Shown piece by piece: positions 6,597 through 13,849 of a stretch of DNA of 21,713 nucleotides; the stretch's first letter is position 1, and the number at the start of each line of letters is the position of its first letter. This DNA is from an uncultured Oscillibacter sp. Lineage in GTDB: Bacteria; Bacillota; Clostridia; Oscillospirales; Oscillospiraceae. The translations under genes and the position numbers were made by a program. Location: contig CAAGJQ010000125.1 of assembly GCA_900770295.1 (NCBI GenBank), forward strand, positions 1 to 21,713, given 5' to 3'. The notes below the pieces were generated by a model. The model made no database searches. It had not been told where the DNA came from and was given only the letters and a program-made list of their open reading frames with translations.

Positions 6597-8426
6597 ATGA
6601 CGAAGGACGAGCTGCGGGAAAAGGCCAACGACCTGCCCCTGCTGCCCGGAGTCTATCTGATGATGGACAAGACCGGCAAGGTCATCTACGTGGGCAAGGC
6701 GAAAAAACTGAAAAACCGGGTCAGCCAGTATTTCCAGGACAGCGCGTCCCACACCGTCAAGACCCGGCAGATGGTCAGCCAGGTGGACCACTTTGACACC
6801 ATCTTTGTCTCCAGCGAGTTCGAGGCCCTGGTGCTGGAGAACTCCCTCATCAAGCGCCACAGCCCCAAGTACAACATCCTGCTGAAGGATGACAAGGGCT
6901 ATCCCTTTGTGCGCCTGTCCCGGGAGGCCTATCCCCGGTTTTCCATGGTCAACCGGTGCGCCGATGACGGCGCCAAGTACTTCGGCCCCTTCGGCGGCCG
7001 GTTCGAGACCCGGCAGGCCCTGGACGCCGTCTGTACGGCTTTGCGGCTGCCCACCTGCAGCCGGAAGTTCCCCCGGGATATCGGCGCCGAGCGCCCCTGT
7101 CTGAACTTCCACATGGGCCGGTGCGATGGCTTCTGCCGCCCAGAGATGACGGCGGAGGAGTACAACCGCCGCATCCGGCAGGCCTGCCAGCTGCTGGAGG
7201 GGAAATCGAAGCAGCTCCTGCGGGAGATGACCGCCGAGATGGAGGCGGAGGCGGAGGCCCTGCGGTTCGAACAGGCGGCGGCGCTGCGGGACCGCATCAA
7301 CGCCATCGCCGCCCTGGGCAAGAAGCAGACCGTCATCGCCGGGCTCTGCGCGGACACGGACATCTGGGGCATCTATCGGGGTGCCGGCAAGTGCTGCTAC
7401 GCCATTTTGCACATGGAGAACGGCAATCTGACGGGCCGGGAGACGGAGATGTTCACCGCCCCCATGGAGGAGAGCGAGGCGGAAATGCTCTCCGCCCTGA
7501 CGGCCCAGTACTACCTGCCCCGGGCCATTCTGCCCCATGAGATCCTGCTGCCCCTGGACACGGGCGACTGCGAGAACCTGTCGGAGGTCCTGACGAAGCG
7601 GGCGGGGCACAAGGTTTGGGTCCACGTCCCCCAGCGGGGGGAGAAGGCGGACCTGCGGACCATGGCCCAGCGGAACGCCGCCGAGGAGGCGGAGCGGGCT
7701 ACCACCGCCGAGGAGCGGGTGGCCCACACGCTGGAGCTGCTGGGGAAGATGCTGGACCTGCCCGCCCCGCCGAAGCGGATGGAGTCCTTCGACATCTCCA
7801 ACACCGGCAAGAGCGATATTGTGGCCTCCATGGTGGTGTACAGCGGCACCCGGCCCCTGAAATCCGCCTACCGCCGGTTCCGCATCCAGTCCCTGGACGG
7901 CCACCCGGACGACTACGCCTCCATGCAGGAGGTGCTGCGCCGCCGGCTCCAGCGGGCGGCGGACGGGGACGAGAAGTTCCTGCCTCTGCCGGACGTGTTC
8001 CTCATCGACGGCGGCGAGACCCACGCCCGGGCCGCCCAGGCGGTGGCAGGGGAGTTCGCCGTACAGGTCCCCATCTTCGGCATGGTGAAGGACGACCGCC
8101 ACCGCACCCGGGCCCTGGTGACGCCGGAAGGCCGGGAAATCGGCATTGTGAACAACCAGGCGGTGTTCTCCCTCATCGGCCAGATCCAGGAGGAGACCCA
8201 CCGCTTCGCCATCACCTACCACCACGAGAGCCACACGAAGAGCACCATGAAGTCCGCCCTGGACGACATCCCCGGCGTGGGCCCCAAGCGCCGGGAGGCA
8301 CTGCGGAAGCACTTCGGCACCATCAAGGCCATCAAAGAGGCGGATGTGGAGACCCTCGCCGCCGTGGTGCCCCGCTCCGCGGCGGAGGCCGTCTACCGCC
8401 ATTTCCACTCCGAACAGGGTGAATAG
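6597..8426 (+). CDS. uvrC: Excinuclease ABC subunit UvrC
   Basis: UvrC makes the dual 3' and 5' incisions around bulky DNA lesions after UvrA/UvrB loading. The 609-residue protein is full length. Residues ~14-91 form the GIY-YIG nuclease (LLPGVYLMMD, then VIYVGKAKKLKNRVSQYF) that makes the 3' cut. Cys154, Cys168, Cys176 and Cys180 (spacing C-x13-C-x7-C-x3-C) match the Fe-S cluster ligands of UvrC. The UVR motif for UvrB contact is near 203-237. The RNase H-like endonuclease for the 5' cut shows ESFDIS (~395-400), DDYASM and FLIDGG (~467-472). A helix-hairpin-helix pair follows (DDIPGVGPKRREALRKHFG, ~552 onwards). The ribosome site is GAGGAGGGG. The usual DGGKGQ in the nuclease core reads DGGETH, a minor variant. 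It is followed by a bidirectional terminator. Confidence 0.97.
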   Translation: MTKDELREKANDLPLLPGVYLMMDKTGKVIYVGKAKKLKNRVSQYFQDSASHTVKTRQMVSQVDHFDTIFVSSEFEALVLENSLIKRHSPKYNILLKDDKGYPFVRLSREAYPRFSMVNRCADDGAKYFGPFGGRFETRQALDAVCTALRLPTCSRKFPRDIGAERPCLNFHMGRCDGFCRPEMTAEEYNRRIRQACQLLEGKSKQLLREMTAEMEAEAEALRFEQAAALRDRINAIAALGKKQTVIAGLCADTDIWGIYRGAGKCCYAILHMENGNLTGRETEMFTAPMEESEAEMLSALTAQYYLPRAILPHEILLPLDTGDCENLSEVLTKRAGHKVWVHVPQRGEKADLRTMAQRNAAEEAERATTAEERVAHTLELLGKMLDLPAPPKRMESFDISNTGKSDIVASMVVYSGTRPLKSAYRRFRIQSLDGHPDDYASMQEVLRRRLQRAADGDEKFLPLPDVFLIDGGETHARAAQAVAGEFAVQVPIFGMVKDDRHRTRALVTPEGREIGIVNNQAVFSLIGQIQEETHRFAITYHHESHTKSTMKSALDDIPGVGPKRREALRKHFGTIKAIKEADVETLAAVVPRSAAEAVYRHFHSEQGE

Positions 8427-8452
8427 CCCCGTGGGAGCCACGGTACAGATAA

Positions 8453-8490
8453 AAAAGATTCCTGCCCATCCGGGCAGGAATCTTTTCTTT
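8453..8490 (+). terminator. Bidirectional intrinsic terminator between uvrC and the convergent membrane-protein gene
   Basis: A 15-bp stem (8453-8467 with 8472-8486) and 4-base loop are flanked by A6 on the left and TTTTCTTT on the right. It can terminate uvrC on the plus strand and the minus-strand operon ending at 8489. Confidence 0.92.
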
Positions 8491-9004
8491 ACCGGAAAAA
8501 CCGCTTCCGCAGTTTTCTCCGCCACAGCGCCGACAGCCGTTCCAGCGCAAGGTCCAGCAGCAGGAAGGTCACATTTCCCAGCACCAGCAGCACCAGATTG
8601 AACAGCGGCGCGGCGTCCATCAGATCGGCGGTCAGCCCCAGGAACCGCAGCAGCACGCCGTACAGCGCCAGGATCACCGCCGTGCAGATACCGATTTTCA
8701 GCACCAGCCGCAGGAGCCGGGAGGGGATGCGGGCAACGCGGGGCCGCAGGATGGGATACCAGCCGAAGGCCGCGAACACCAGGGCCAGTTCCGGCTCCGG
8801 CACCAGCAGCAGGGCCAGAATGGCGGCCGCGGCATAGGCCGCAGCCGCCGCTTTGGGGCCGTATTCCTCCAGCACCGGCAGCAGCGCCGCCATGGCCAGC
8901 ACCGGCCCGGCGAAGGTGCCGATGCCGATGGCGCCCGCCAGAACCATCAAGACCACCGCCAGGGCGGTGAGCAGGCCGCACAGGGCCATCTGCTTACTTT
9001 TCAT
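8489..9004 (-). CDS. Small polytopic membrane protein of unknown function
   Basis: I do not recognise a named family with certainty. The 171-residue protein is almost entirely hydrophobic, with about five to six predicted helices (around residues 6-30, 33-50, 55-80, 100-122 and 130-152) and a very basic C-terminus (WRRKLRKRFFR) that should face the cytoplasm. A conserved-looking interhelical segment FGWYPILRPR lies near residue 80. The N-terminal pattern (KSKQMALCGLLTALAVVLM) resembles the start of small-molecule transporter S components and related clostridial membrane proteins, but no substrate-binding motif is evident. Its ATG overlaps the stop of the LTA-synthase-like gene by four bases, so the two are translationally coupled. 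A partner role in envelope polymer assembly is conceivable from position only. Confidence 0.8.
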   Translation of the reverse strand: MKSKQMALCGLLTALAVVLMVLAGAIGIGTFAGPVLAMAALLPVLEEYGPKAAAAAYAAAAILALLLVPEPELALVFAAFGWYPILRPRVARIPSRLLRLVLKIGICTAVILALYGVLLRFLGLTADLMDAAPLFNLVLLVLGNVTFLLLDLALERLSALWRRKLRKRFFR

Positions 9005-10872
9005 CGTTCAAACTCCTGATATTTCAGCTTGTAATAGCTCCACTGCCGCCATTTTGCCACGGCGTCTGAAATCTCCACCCCGGCGTCCTCCGTCAGGACG
9101 CTGCCGTCGGAGAGGACTGTGGTCTGCTTCTGGATGACAGGGGCCTCCCGCCGCAGGCCGTTCAGGAAGGAGGACCAGGCCGTCTCCCGGCCCGTCAGCT
9201 CCACCACCGCCGCACCCAGGAAGCTGGCGGAGATGGTCTCCGGCAGCGCTTCGGCCCTGGACCAGTCCAGCAGGTCATAGGCAGCGTCGTTGGCCCAGAT
9301 GACGTAGGGCGTCTCGTAAGAAGTCAGCTCTGACCAGTAGTCCTCACCGGTAAAGCCCAGCTCCGCATAGCCCAGCTGGTTGTCTCCCAGATAGGGCAGG
9401 TGGTCGCCGAAGAACACCAGCACCACCGGCTCGTCCTGGGCGGCGAAGTAGTCCCACAGGCGGCCCAGCATGGCATCGGCGTCCCGGGCGCCTTCAATAT
9501 AGACCTCCAGCATGGTCCGCACCTGGTCCGACACCTCCACGTTCAGCGGCACCTCCGGGTATTCATAGCCCTCGCCGTACTTGTCGGCGGTGTATGACAT
9601 GTGGTTCTGGATGGTGGTGGTGTAGTGGAAGAGATTCCGGCCCTCCGCCATGGTCTCCTCAAATTCCGCCTCGATGAGGCCCGCCATGTAGTCGTCCGTG
9701 ACCCAGCGGCCCTTGTAGTCAAGGTCCGTCATCTGGTCCGCGAACACCGTCTCCTCCGCGCCAAACCAGCGGTAGACGTTCTCCCGGTTGTAAAACCAGT
9801 CGTCGCCAGGGTGGAAGAAGGAGGTGCGATAGCCGTCCGCCCCGAAAATTCGGAACAGGCTGTCCAGATTCCTGTTCACCACCCGCAGGGCGGAGGTGGT
9901 GGTGGCGGACAGGGCGTTGGTCTGGATGCCCGTCAGCACGTCGAACTCCGTGTTGGCGGTGCCGCCGGCAAAGCCGGGGACTACCACATGGCCCGTGACG
10001 GCGTGGGGGTCGTTTTGCAGCGCGTGGAGATTGGGCAGGGGGTCGTTGGTCTCGTCATAGGCGAAGGCATCGTGGTCGGAGATGTCGGAGAAGGCCTCGT
10101 TCATCACCATGACGACGTTCACTGCCTTGCCCGCATCAGTATCTGCGGCACCGTTCTCCCATGATTCCGCCTGGGCCCGGTTAAAGCCCTCGGGCTTGTC
10201 CACGGGGTAGGTGGTGAACTGGTGGCAGAAGCAGTAGGGAAAGCCCAGCTCGTTGAACACGGAGGGGACGTAGTAGGCGTTGGACACCCGGAAGGAGTTG
10301 TACAGGTCGTTGGAGGCGTAAACTGTGAAAATCAGCCCCGCCAGCACCGCAAGGCTTGCGGCAGCGCCCAAAAGGCTTCCCAACCATCCGCGAAATCTGG
10401 CAATGGGAAAGGGTTTACACCCGATGAAAACGCCCAGGATGACCAGCATCAAAGAGGCCAGGACCACCACGGCGATGACTTTGACGGGGAAGTGAATGTC
10501 ATACGCCCCCATGGCGCTGCCAACCTCTTTCAGCAGGGCCAGGTCCCGGGGGAACACCGGCTCGTCCCGCACCTCGATCTTGATGCGGTTGGCGATGGAC
10601 AGGGCGCAGACGGCGAAGTTCACCAGCGCCCCGCTGAAAAACACATTGCGGAACAGGCAGGTGAACGCCAGCAGCAAAAACCCGATGGGCATGGCGTTCA
10701 GGACGATCAGCAGCGGCTGGGCCCTGAGATGAGCCAGCACCGTCCGCAGGGCGTTAGGCTGGCACCACAGGGCCAGCAGGGTGATACAGCCTGCCAGCAG
10801 GACCGCGGCGGCCAGCGTCAGGGCCAGCGGCATCCGATACTTGGGAAAGTGTTCAGAACGGTTCAAGATCAT
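9001..10872 (-). CDS. LTA synthase-like membrane-anchored sulfatase-fold transferase
   Basis: This belongs to the alkaline-phosphatase/sulfatase superfamily represented by LtaS, which transfers glycerol-phosphate from phosphatidylglycerol to growing lipoteichoic acid on the outer membrane face. The protein is 623 residues. The N-terminal ~190 residues contain about five membrane helices, and the rest is an extracellular catalytic domain. Candidate metal and catalytic residues align with LtaS: Glu259 in MNEAFSD, Thr305 in GGTANTEFDVLTG (the nucleophile position), His424 in NHMSY, and Asp490/His491 in FFGDHLPYLG. The N-terminus includes VRDEPVFPRDLALLKE, a segment typical of clostridial LtaS-like proteins. 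The start is supported by AAAGGAAC. It is the first gene of a two-gene minus-strand operon with a good promoter. Whether it makes LTA or modifies another glycan cannot be decided by sequence alone. Confidence 0.88.
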   Translation of the reverse strand: MILNRSEHFPKYRMPLALTLAAAVLLAGCITLLALWCQPNALRTVLAHLRAQPLLIVLNAMPIGFLLLAFTCLFRNVFFSGALVNFAVCALSIANRIKIEVRDEPVFPRDLALLKEVGSAMGAYDIHFPVKVIAVVVLASLMLVILGVFIGCKPFPIARFRGWLGSLLGAAASLAVLAGLIFTVYASNDLYNSFRVSNAYYVPSVFNELGFPYCFCHQFTTYPVDKPEGFNRAQAESWENGAADTDAGKAVNVVMVMNEAFSDISDHDAFAYDETNDPLPNLHALQNDPHAVTGHVVVPGFAGGTANTEFDVLTGIQTNALSATTTSALRVVNRNLDSLFRIFGADGYRTSFFHPGDDWFYNRENVYRWFGAEETVFADQMTDLDYKGRWVTDDYMAGLIEAEFEETMAEGRNLFHYTTTIQNHMSYTADKYGEGYEYPEVPLNVEVSDQVRTMLEVYIEGARDADAMLGRLWDYFAAQDEPVVLVFFGDHLPYLGDNQLGYAELGFTGEDYWSELTSYETPYVIWANDAAYDLLDWSRAEALPETISASFLGAAVVELTGRETAWSSFLNGLRREAPVIQKQTTVLSDGSVLTEDAGVEISDAVAKWRQWSYYKLKYQEFER

Positions 10873-10904
10873 GTTCCTTTCCAGAAAAAATACAGAATAC
10901 CTCT

Positions 10905-10932
10905 ATTATATGTGTTTTGCGGGAAAATGCAA
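10905..10932 (-). promoter_or_regulatory. Promoter of the LTA-synthase-like operon
   Basis: On the minus strand TTGCAT (10927-10932) is followed by a 16-bp spacer and a perfect TATAAT (10905-10910). The transcript would start near 10898, leaving a leader of about 26 bases that contains the AAAGGA ribosome site. Confidence 0.7.
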
Positions 10933-10992
10933 GGAGGTCGGGAATTTGAAAACGTATTGTAATTTAGAATCGGATTTATACGAATAGGATCG

Positions 10993-11037
10993 AAAAACGG
11001 GATAAAAACGGACTGCCCCGCGAAACGCGGAGGGGCA
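10993..11037 (-). terminator. Minus-strand terminator with no obvious upstream gene
   Basis: On the minus strand an imperfect GC-rich hairpin (11014-11037) is followed by T5 at 11008-11004 and another T5 at 10997-10993. No minus-strand gene lies between it and the next terminator at 11454-11490, so it may end a non-coding transcript. Confidence 0.5.
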
Positions 11038-11230
11038 TCCGCGGACCGCCGGCCAGCTGCGGCCTCCGGGCGCCGGGAGGTGAAGAGGGAAAAGGAAGTG
11101 ACAAGAAACCGCAGCGGCTCCGCTTGCGTGCCGTTAAGGATGGTTCCACCCGGGAACTGGACACGACTTTCTCATAATAGGATGAAGCAAACAGCGAACG
11201 GCTCATCTGACAATGGGAAAGGAGAACGAT

Positions 11231-11449
11231 ATGGAACATCGAAGCCTCGCGCGTTTTTGCTTTTGGGTACTCTTTTACGCTGGCACCCTGCTGGCCAGCC
11301 TGGCGGTTATGGGGGTTCTGTCTCTCATGATTTCTCTGCCTACCTGGAAGCTGGTGGCCATTGGCATCTGGCTGCTGGTCTGTTTTTCCAGCCTGTGCTT
11401 TCCGGACGATATCTGGGACCGCTGGCTGCCGGACGAAAAGAAGAGATAG
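11231..11449 (+). CDS. Small two-helix membrane protein, unknown function
   Basis: The product has 72 residues and no family I recognise. It has two clear hydrophobic helices (about residues 9-31 and 36-56) separated by a short turn (LPTW), and a charged, Trp-rich C-terminal tail (FPDDIWDRWLPDEKKR). An inner-membrane hairpin with a cytoplasmic tail is likely. The ATG at 11231 is selected because AAAGGAGA sits 6-7 bases before it; an upstream in-frame ATG at 11213 overlaps that ribosome site. It is a single-gene unit closed by a strong terminator 5 bases after the stop, which supports it being a real gene despite its size. The promoter is unclear: CATAAT at 11173-11178 lacks a good -35 box. 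Confidence 0.72.
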   Translation: MEHRSLARFCFWVLFYAGTLLASLAVMGVLSLMISLPTWKLVAIGIWLLVCFSSLCFPDDIWDRWLPDEKKR

Positions 11450-11453
11450 CGGC

Positions 11454-11490
11454 AAAAATCCCCTCTGTACGACAACAGAGGGGATTTTTT
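11454..11490 (+). terminator. Bidirectional terminator between the small membrane protein and the COG0523/DUF1980-like gene
   Basis: A perfect 15-bp stem (11454-11468 with 11475-11489) has a 6-base loop, with T6 on the plus side and T5 on the minus side. It serves both convergent genes. Confidence 0.93.
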
Positions 11491-11520
11491 GACCGATTTT
11501 TTACAGATGGTATTACCAAC

Positions 11521-12453
11521 TCAGAATGTGACGACCTCCTGGGCGGGCTTTTCACAGGGAGCGATGGACAAAATGTTCATCACAGGGCCCTTGCCCTTGT
11601 AGGCCCTGTGCTTCTCCACGGCCATTTTGGCCGTGACCTCGATCCAGTCCCGGTTCTCATACTGGTCCAGGGTGTCGCCCTTGGCGATGAGACCCAGGAA
11701 CTGCACGTCGTTCTCGCAGCACACCATGGCGAAGCGGCCGGGGCAGTGGATGCCGGGGTACTTCTTGGAGTGGCACATGATGAGCTTCATGTGGACCAGC
11801 TTGCCGTCGTAGCGCTCGGGGTGGTCCATGACGTCCACATACCAGACGCCGAAATCGTCATCCGGGATGTCGATGACCTCCTGATCGAGGTCGAAGGGAC
11901 ACTCATCGCCGGTGAGGTAGTCCTCGCTGGTGCCGTCCACGTTTTCCAGATAGATGTCCGCCCGGCGGTTCACCATCCGGAGATTCCGCTTCCGCAAACT
12001 GTCCCGCAGCTCCGGGGTGCAGCGGTTGAACACCAGCATATCCGCGTTGGTGATCTTCTCCATCATCAGCTGGCCCATGTTCTTGGCGTAGACGTCGAAG
12101 GTGGCCGCCTCCACAAAGGTCATGATCTGATACAGCACCCAGTTGGCCGGCAGGACCTCCCTGTAAAGGCGTTCCATTTGCCACATACCGTTGTACTCGA
12201 TGAGGACCTGCTTGGGTTTGTACTGCTTCTCCCACGCCTTCAGCTGGGAGCACTTCAGATCCGCTTCCTCCTCTACGGTGACAACGGTCACGTTGTCCAG
12301 GGCTCTGGGGTTGTACTCCTCCTCGCCCTCCTCGCAGCAGATCAGAAGGGTCCGGTCCTGGCGGGCGAAGCCGTCCTCCAGAATGCCGTTGATAAAATTG
12401 GTCTTGCCGGCGTCCAGAAAGCCAGCGATCAGATAAACAGGAATATCTGCCAT
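11521..12453 (-). CDS. COG0523-like GTPase with a C-terminal DUF1980/YcgQ-like domain
   Basis: The 310-residue protein has an N-terminal P-loop GTPase of the G3E/COG0523 type: Walker A is AGFLDAGKTN (residues 10-19), and LLICCEEGEEEY (37-47) and VLIEYNGMW (83-91) follow as the next conserved strands. The usual CxCC metal hook is absent; CCEEGEE occupies the corresponding early position, and FNR (142-144) stands in the NKxD place. Residues ~202-305 form a second domain with a pattern I associate with the C-terminal part of YcgQ/TIGR03943 (DUF1980): HPERYDGKLVHMKLIM, then GRFAMVCCENDVQFLGLI and DWIEVTAKM. Cys245/Cys246 and Cys227/His228/His236/Cys237 could bind metal. The start is ATG 12453, with AAGGGA upstream. 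It lies 26 bases after the His-rich GTPase gene in the same operon, pointing to a shared metal-trafficking job. Confidence 0.78.
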   Translation of the reverse strand: MADIPVYLIAGFLDAGKTNFINGILEDGFARQDRTLLICCEEGEEEYNPRALDNVTVVTVEEEADLKCSQLKAWEKQYKPKQVLIEYNGMWQMERLYREVLPANWVLYQIMTFVEAATFDVYAKNMGQLMMEKITNADMLVFNRCTPELRDSLRKRNLRMVNRRADIYLENVDGTSEDYLTGDECPFDLDQEVIDIPDDDFGVWYVDVMDHPERYDGKLVHMKLIMCHSKKYPGIHCPGRFAMVCCENDVQFLGLIAKGDTLDQYENRDWIEVTAKMAVEKHRAYKGKGPVMNILSIAPCEKPAQEVVTF

Positions 12454-12479
12454 AGTACTGTTGATTCCCTTCCGCTGGA

Positions 12480-13673
12480 TTACAGGCCGAACAGCTCCGC
12501 CAGCTTGTCTTCCTTCAGCTCGGCGCCGATGACGCACAGGCGGCCGGTGTAGTCGGGATGGCCGGCGCGGACGTCGTGCTCCTCGGGCACGTAGTCGAAT
12601 TCGATCCAGGCGCCGCCCTCGCCGTTCACGATGCCCTTGGCCCGCAGGATCTTGCCGTACTCGCCGGAGTCCAGCGCGGTCAGGATGCGCTCGATGCCGG
12701 CCTGGGAGAAGGGCTTGGGCGTCTCCTTGCCCCAGCTGGTGAAGACCTCGTCGGCGTGATGATGGTGATGGTGGCAGGAGCAGTTGGGATCGTCGCACTC
12801 ATGGTCGTGGTGGTGCTCGTGGTCATGATCATGGTGGTGCTCATGCTCCTCGTGGTCATGATCGTGGTCGTGATGATGCTCGTGCTCTTCGTGGTCGTGG
12901 TCATGATGGTGGTGATGCTCGTGCTCGTCCTCGTCCTCATCATCGTCGTCATCGTCATCATGGTCGTGATGATGCCCGTGGTCATGCTCGTCGTGATCGT
13001 GATGGTGGTGGGCGTGCTCGGCCTCCTCGGCCTCGTGCTCGGCACGCATCCTGGCCAGCAGCTCATCGGCCAGGGACACCTTCTCAATGGCGGAGAGAAT
13101 GACCGGGCCCGCCAGCTGGTCCCAGGGGGTGGTCAGGATGGCGGCGTCGGGGTTCTTCTCCCGGAGCATGGCCACGGCGGCCTCCAGCTTCTCCTGACTC
13201 AGCTTCTGGGTCCGGGAGAGGATGATGGTGCCGGCGGATTCGATCTGGTTGTTGTAGAACTCGCCGAAGTTCTTCATGTAGACCTTCACCTTGGTGGCGT
13301 CGGCCACGGTAACAAAGCTGTTCAGCTTCATCTCGGGCACGTCGGCCACAGTGTTCTCCACAGCCACGATGACGTCACTGAGCTTGCCCACGCCGGAGGG
13401 CTCGATGAGGATGCGGTCGGGGTGGAACTGGGCCTCCACGTCCTTCAGGGCCTTGTTGAAGTCGCCCACCAGGGAGCAGCAGATGCAGCCGGAGGACATC
13501 TCGGAGATCTGGACGCCGGATTCCTTCAGGAAGCCGCCGTCAATGCTGATCTCGCCGAATTCGTTCTCAATCAGCACCAGCTTCTCGCCGGGGAAGGCCT
13601 CGGCCAGCAGTTTTTTGATCAGAGTGGTCTTGCCGGCACCCAAAAAGCCGGAGACAATATCGATTTTCGTCAT
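12480..13673 (-). CDS. COG0523 (CobW/ZNG1-type) GTP-dependent metal chaperone with a His-rich insert
   Basis: COG0523 GTPases hand metals such as zinc or cobalt to client proteins. The 397-residue protein has Walker A GFLGAGKTT (9-17), the ENEFGE switch segment (36-41), the metal-binding CxCC motif in SGCICC (61-66), and LIEPSGVG (89-96). The G4 guanine motif usually NKxD reads LSRTQ (152-156). Residues 220-306 are an extraordinary insert with about 43 His plus many Asp/Glu, including the repeat DHDHEEHEHHH twice and a Cys cluster CDDPNCSC next to six His. It should chelate zinc, nickel or cobalt. The C-terminal CobW_C domain follows (FSQAGIERILTALDSGEYG to the end). The start has AAAGGA upstream. 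It is first in a two-gene operon with another COG0523-like protein. No clear Zur box was found. Confidence 0.9.
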   Translation of the reverse strand: MTKIDIVSGFLGAGKTTLIKKLLAEAFPGEKLVLIENEFGEISIDGGFLKESGVQISEMSSGCICCSLVGDFNKALKDVEAQFHPDRILIEPSGVGKLSDVIVAVENTVADVPEMKLNSFVTVADATKVKVYMKNFGEFYNNQIESAGTIILSRTQKLSQEKLEAAVAMLREKNPDAAILTTPWDQLAGPVILSAIEKVSLADELLARMRAEHEAEEAEHAHHHHDHDEHDHGHHHDHDDDDDDDEDEDEHEHHHHHDHDHEEHEHHHDHDHDHEEHEHHHDHDHEHHHDHECDDPNCSCHHHHHHADEVFTSWGKETPKPFSQAGIERILTALDSGEYGKILRAKGIVNGEGGAWIEFDYVPEEHDVRAGHPDYTGRLCVIGAELKEDKLAELFGL

Positions 13674-13713
13674 ACTATCAAGTCCTTTGCTTCAAATTTC
13701 CAGACCAGAACAT

Positions 13714-13741
13714 ATCATACCATTAAAAACAAAAAATGCAA
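13714..13741 (-). promoter_or_regulatory. Promoter of the COG0523 GTPase operon
   Basis: On the minus strand TTGCAT (13736-13741), a 16-bp spacer and TATGAT (13714-13719) lie 41 bases before the His-rich GTPase start. No convincing palindromic Zur-type operator overlaps it. Confidence 0.6.
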
Positions 13742-13793
13742 CTCTGTCACAAAAAATTTACAGCTTTTGGGGGACTTTGCCGCTGTTTCCGGC

Positions 13794-13836
13794 AAACAAA
13801 AAGCTTCTCCGGCCCGTCTGGGGCCGGGGAAGCTTT
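13794..13836 (-). terminator. Intrinsic terminator of spoVT
   Basis: A 16-bp stem (13800-13815 with 13821-13836, one G-T pair) with a 5-base loop is followed on the minus strand by TTTTTGTTT. It lies 13 bases beyond the spoVT stop. Confidence 0.9.
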
Positions 13837-13849
13837 CGCTCGTATGCGC

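Larger units (their letters stand above)
10873..11230. other. Gene-free, GC-rich structured intergenic region
   Basis: This 358-base stretch holds no convincing coding region. The left end contains the promoter of the LTA-synthase-like gene. Bases 10991-11160 are GC-rich and full of inverted repeats: a minus-strand terminator (11014-11037 plus T-runs), GGCC-N6-GGCC (11051-11064), CCTCC...GGAGG near 11063-11080, a stem at 11110-11116/11121-11128, and GTTCC/GGAAC (11143-11147/11153-11157). Such a chain of hairpins ending in a terminator suggests an RNA on the minus strand, or a structured leader for the small plus-strand gene at 11231. No known riboswitch or housekeeping RNA signature was recognised. 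Confidence 0.45.

Noticed and set aside
6576..8981. An 801-codon open frame on the minus strand opposite uvrC
   Set aside because: It is a low-complexity Gly/Ala/Val/Leu/His-rich translation with no family motif, antiparallel to a complete uvrC with all domains. It is a by-product of high GC and codon bias.
11135..11157. T-box-like sequence GGGTGGAACC on the minus strand
   Set aside because: It lacks the following CG and the antiterminator partner, the stem I region would fall inside the small membrane protein gene, and no aminoacyl-tRNA or amino-acid gene follows.
12760..13010. Short tandem repeat block that might suggest CRISPR or a satellite
   Set aside because: The repeats stay in frame and encode the His/Asp-rich metal-binding insert of a COG0523 protein. 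There are no spacers.
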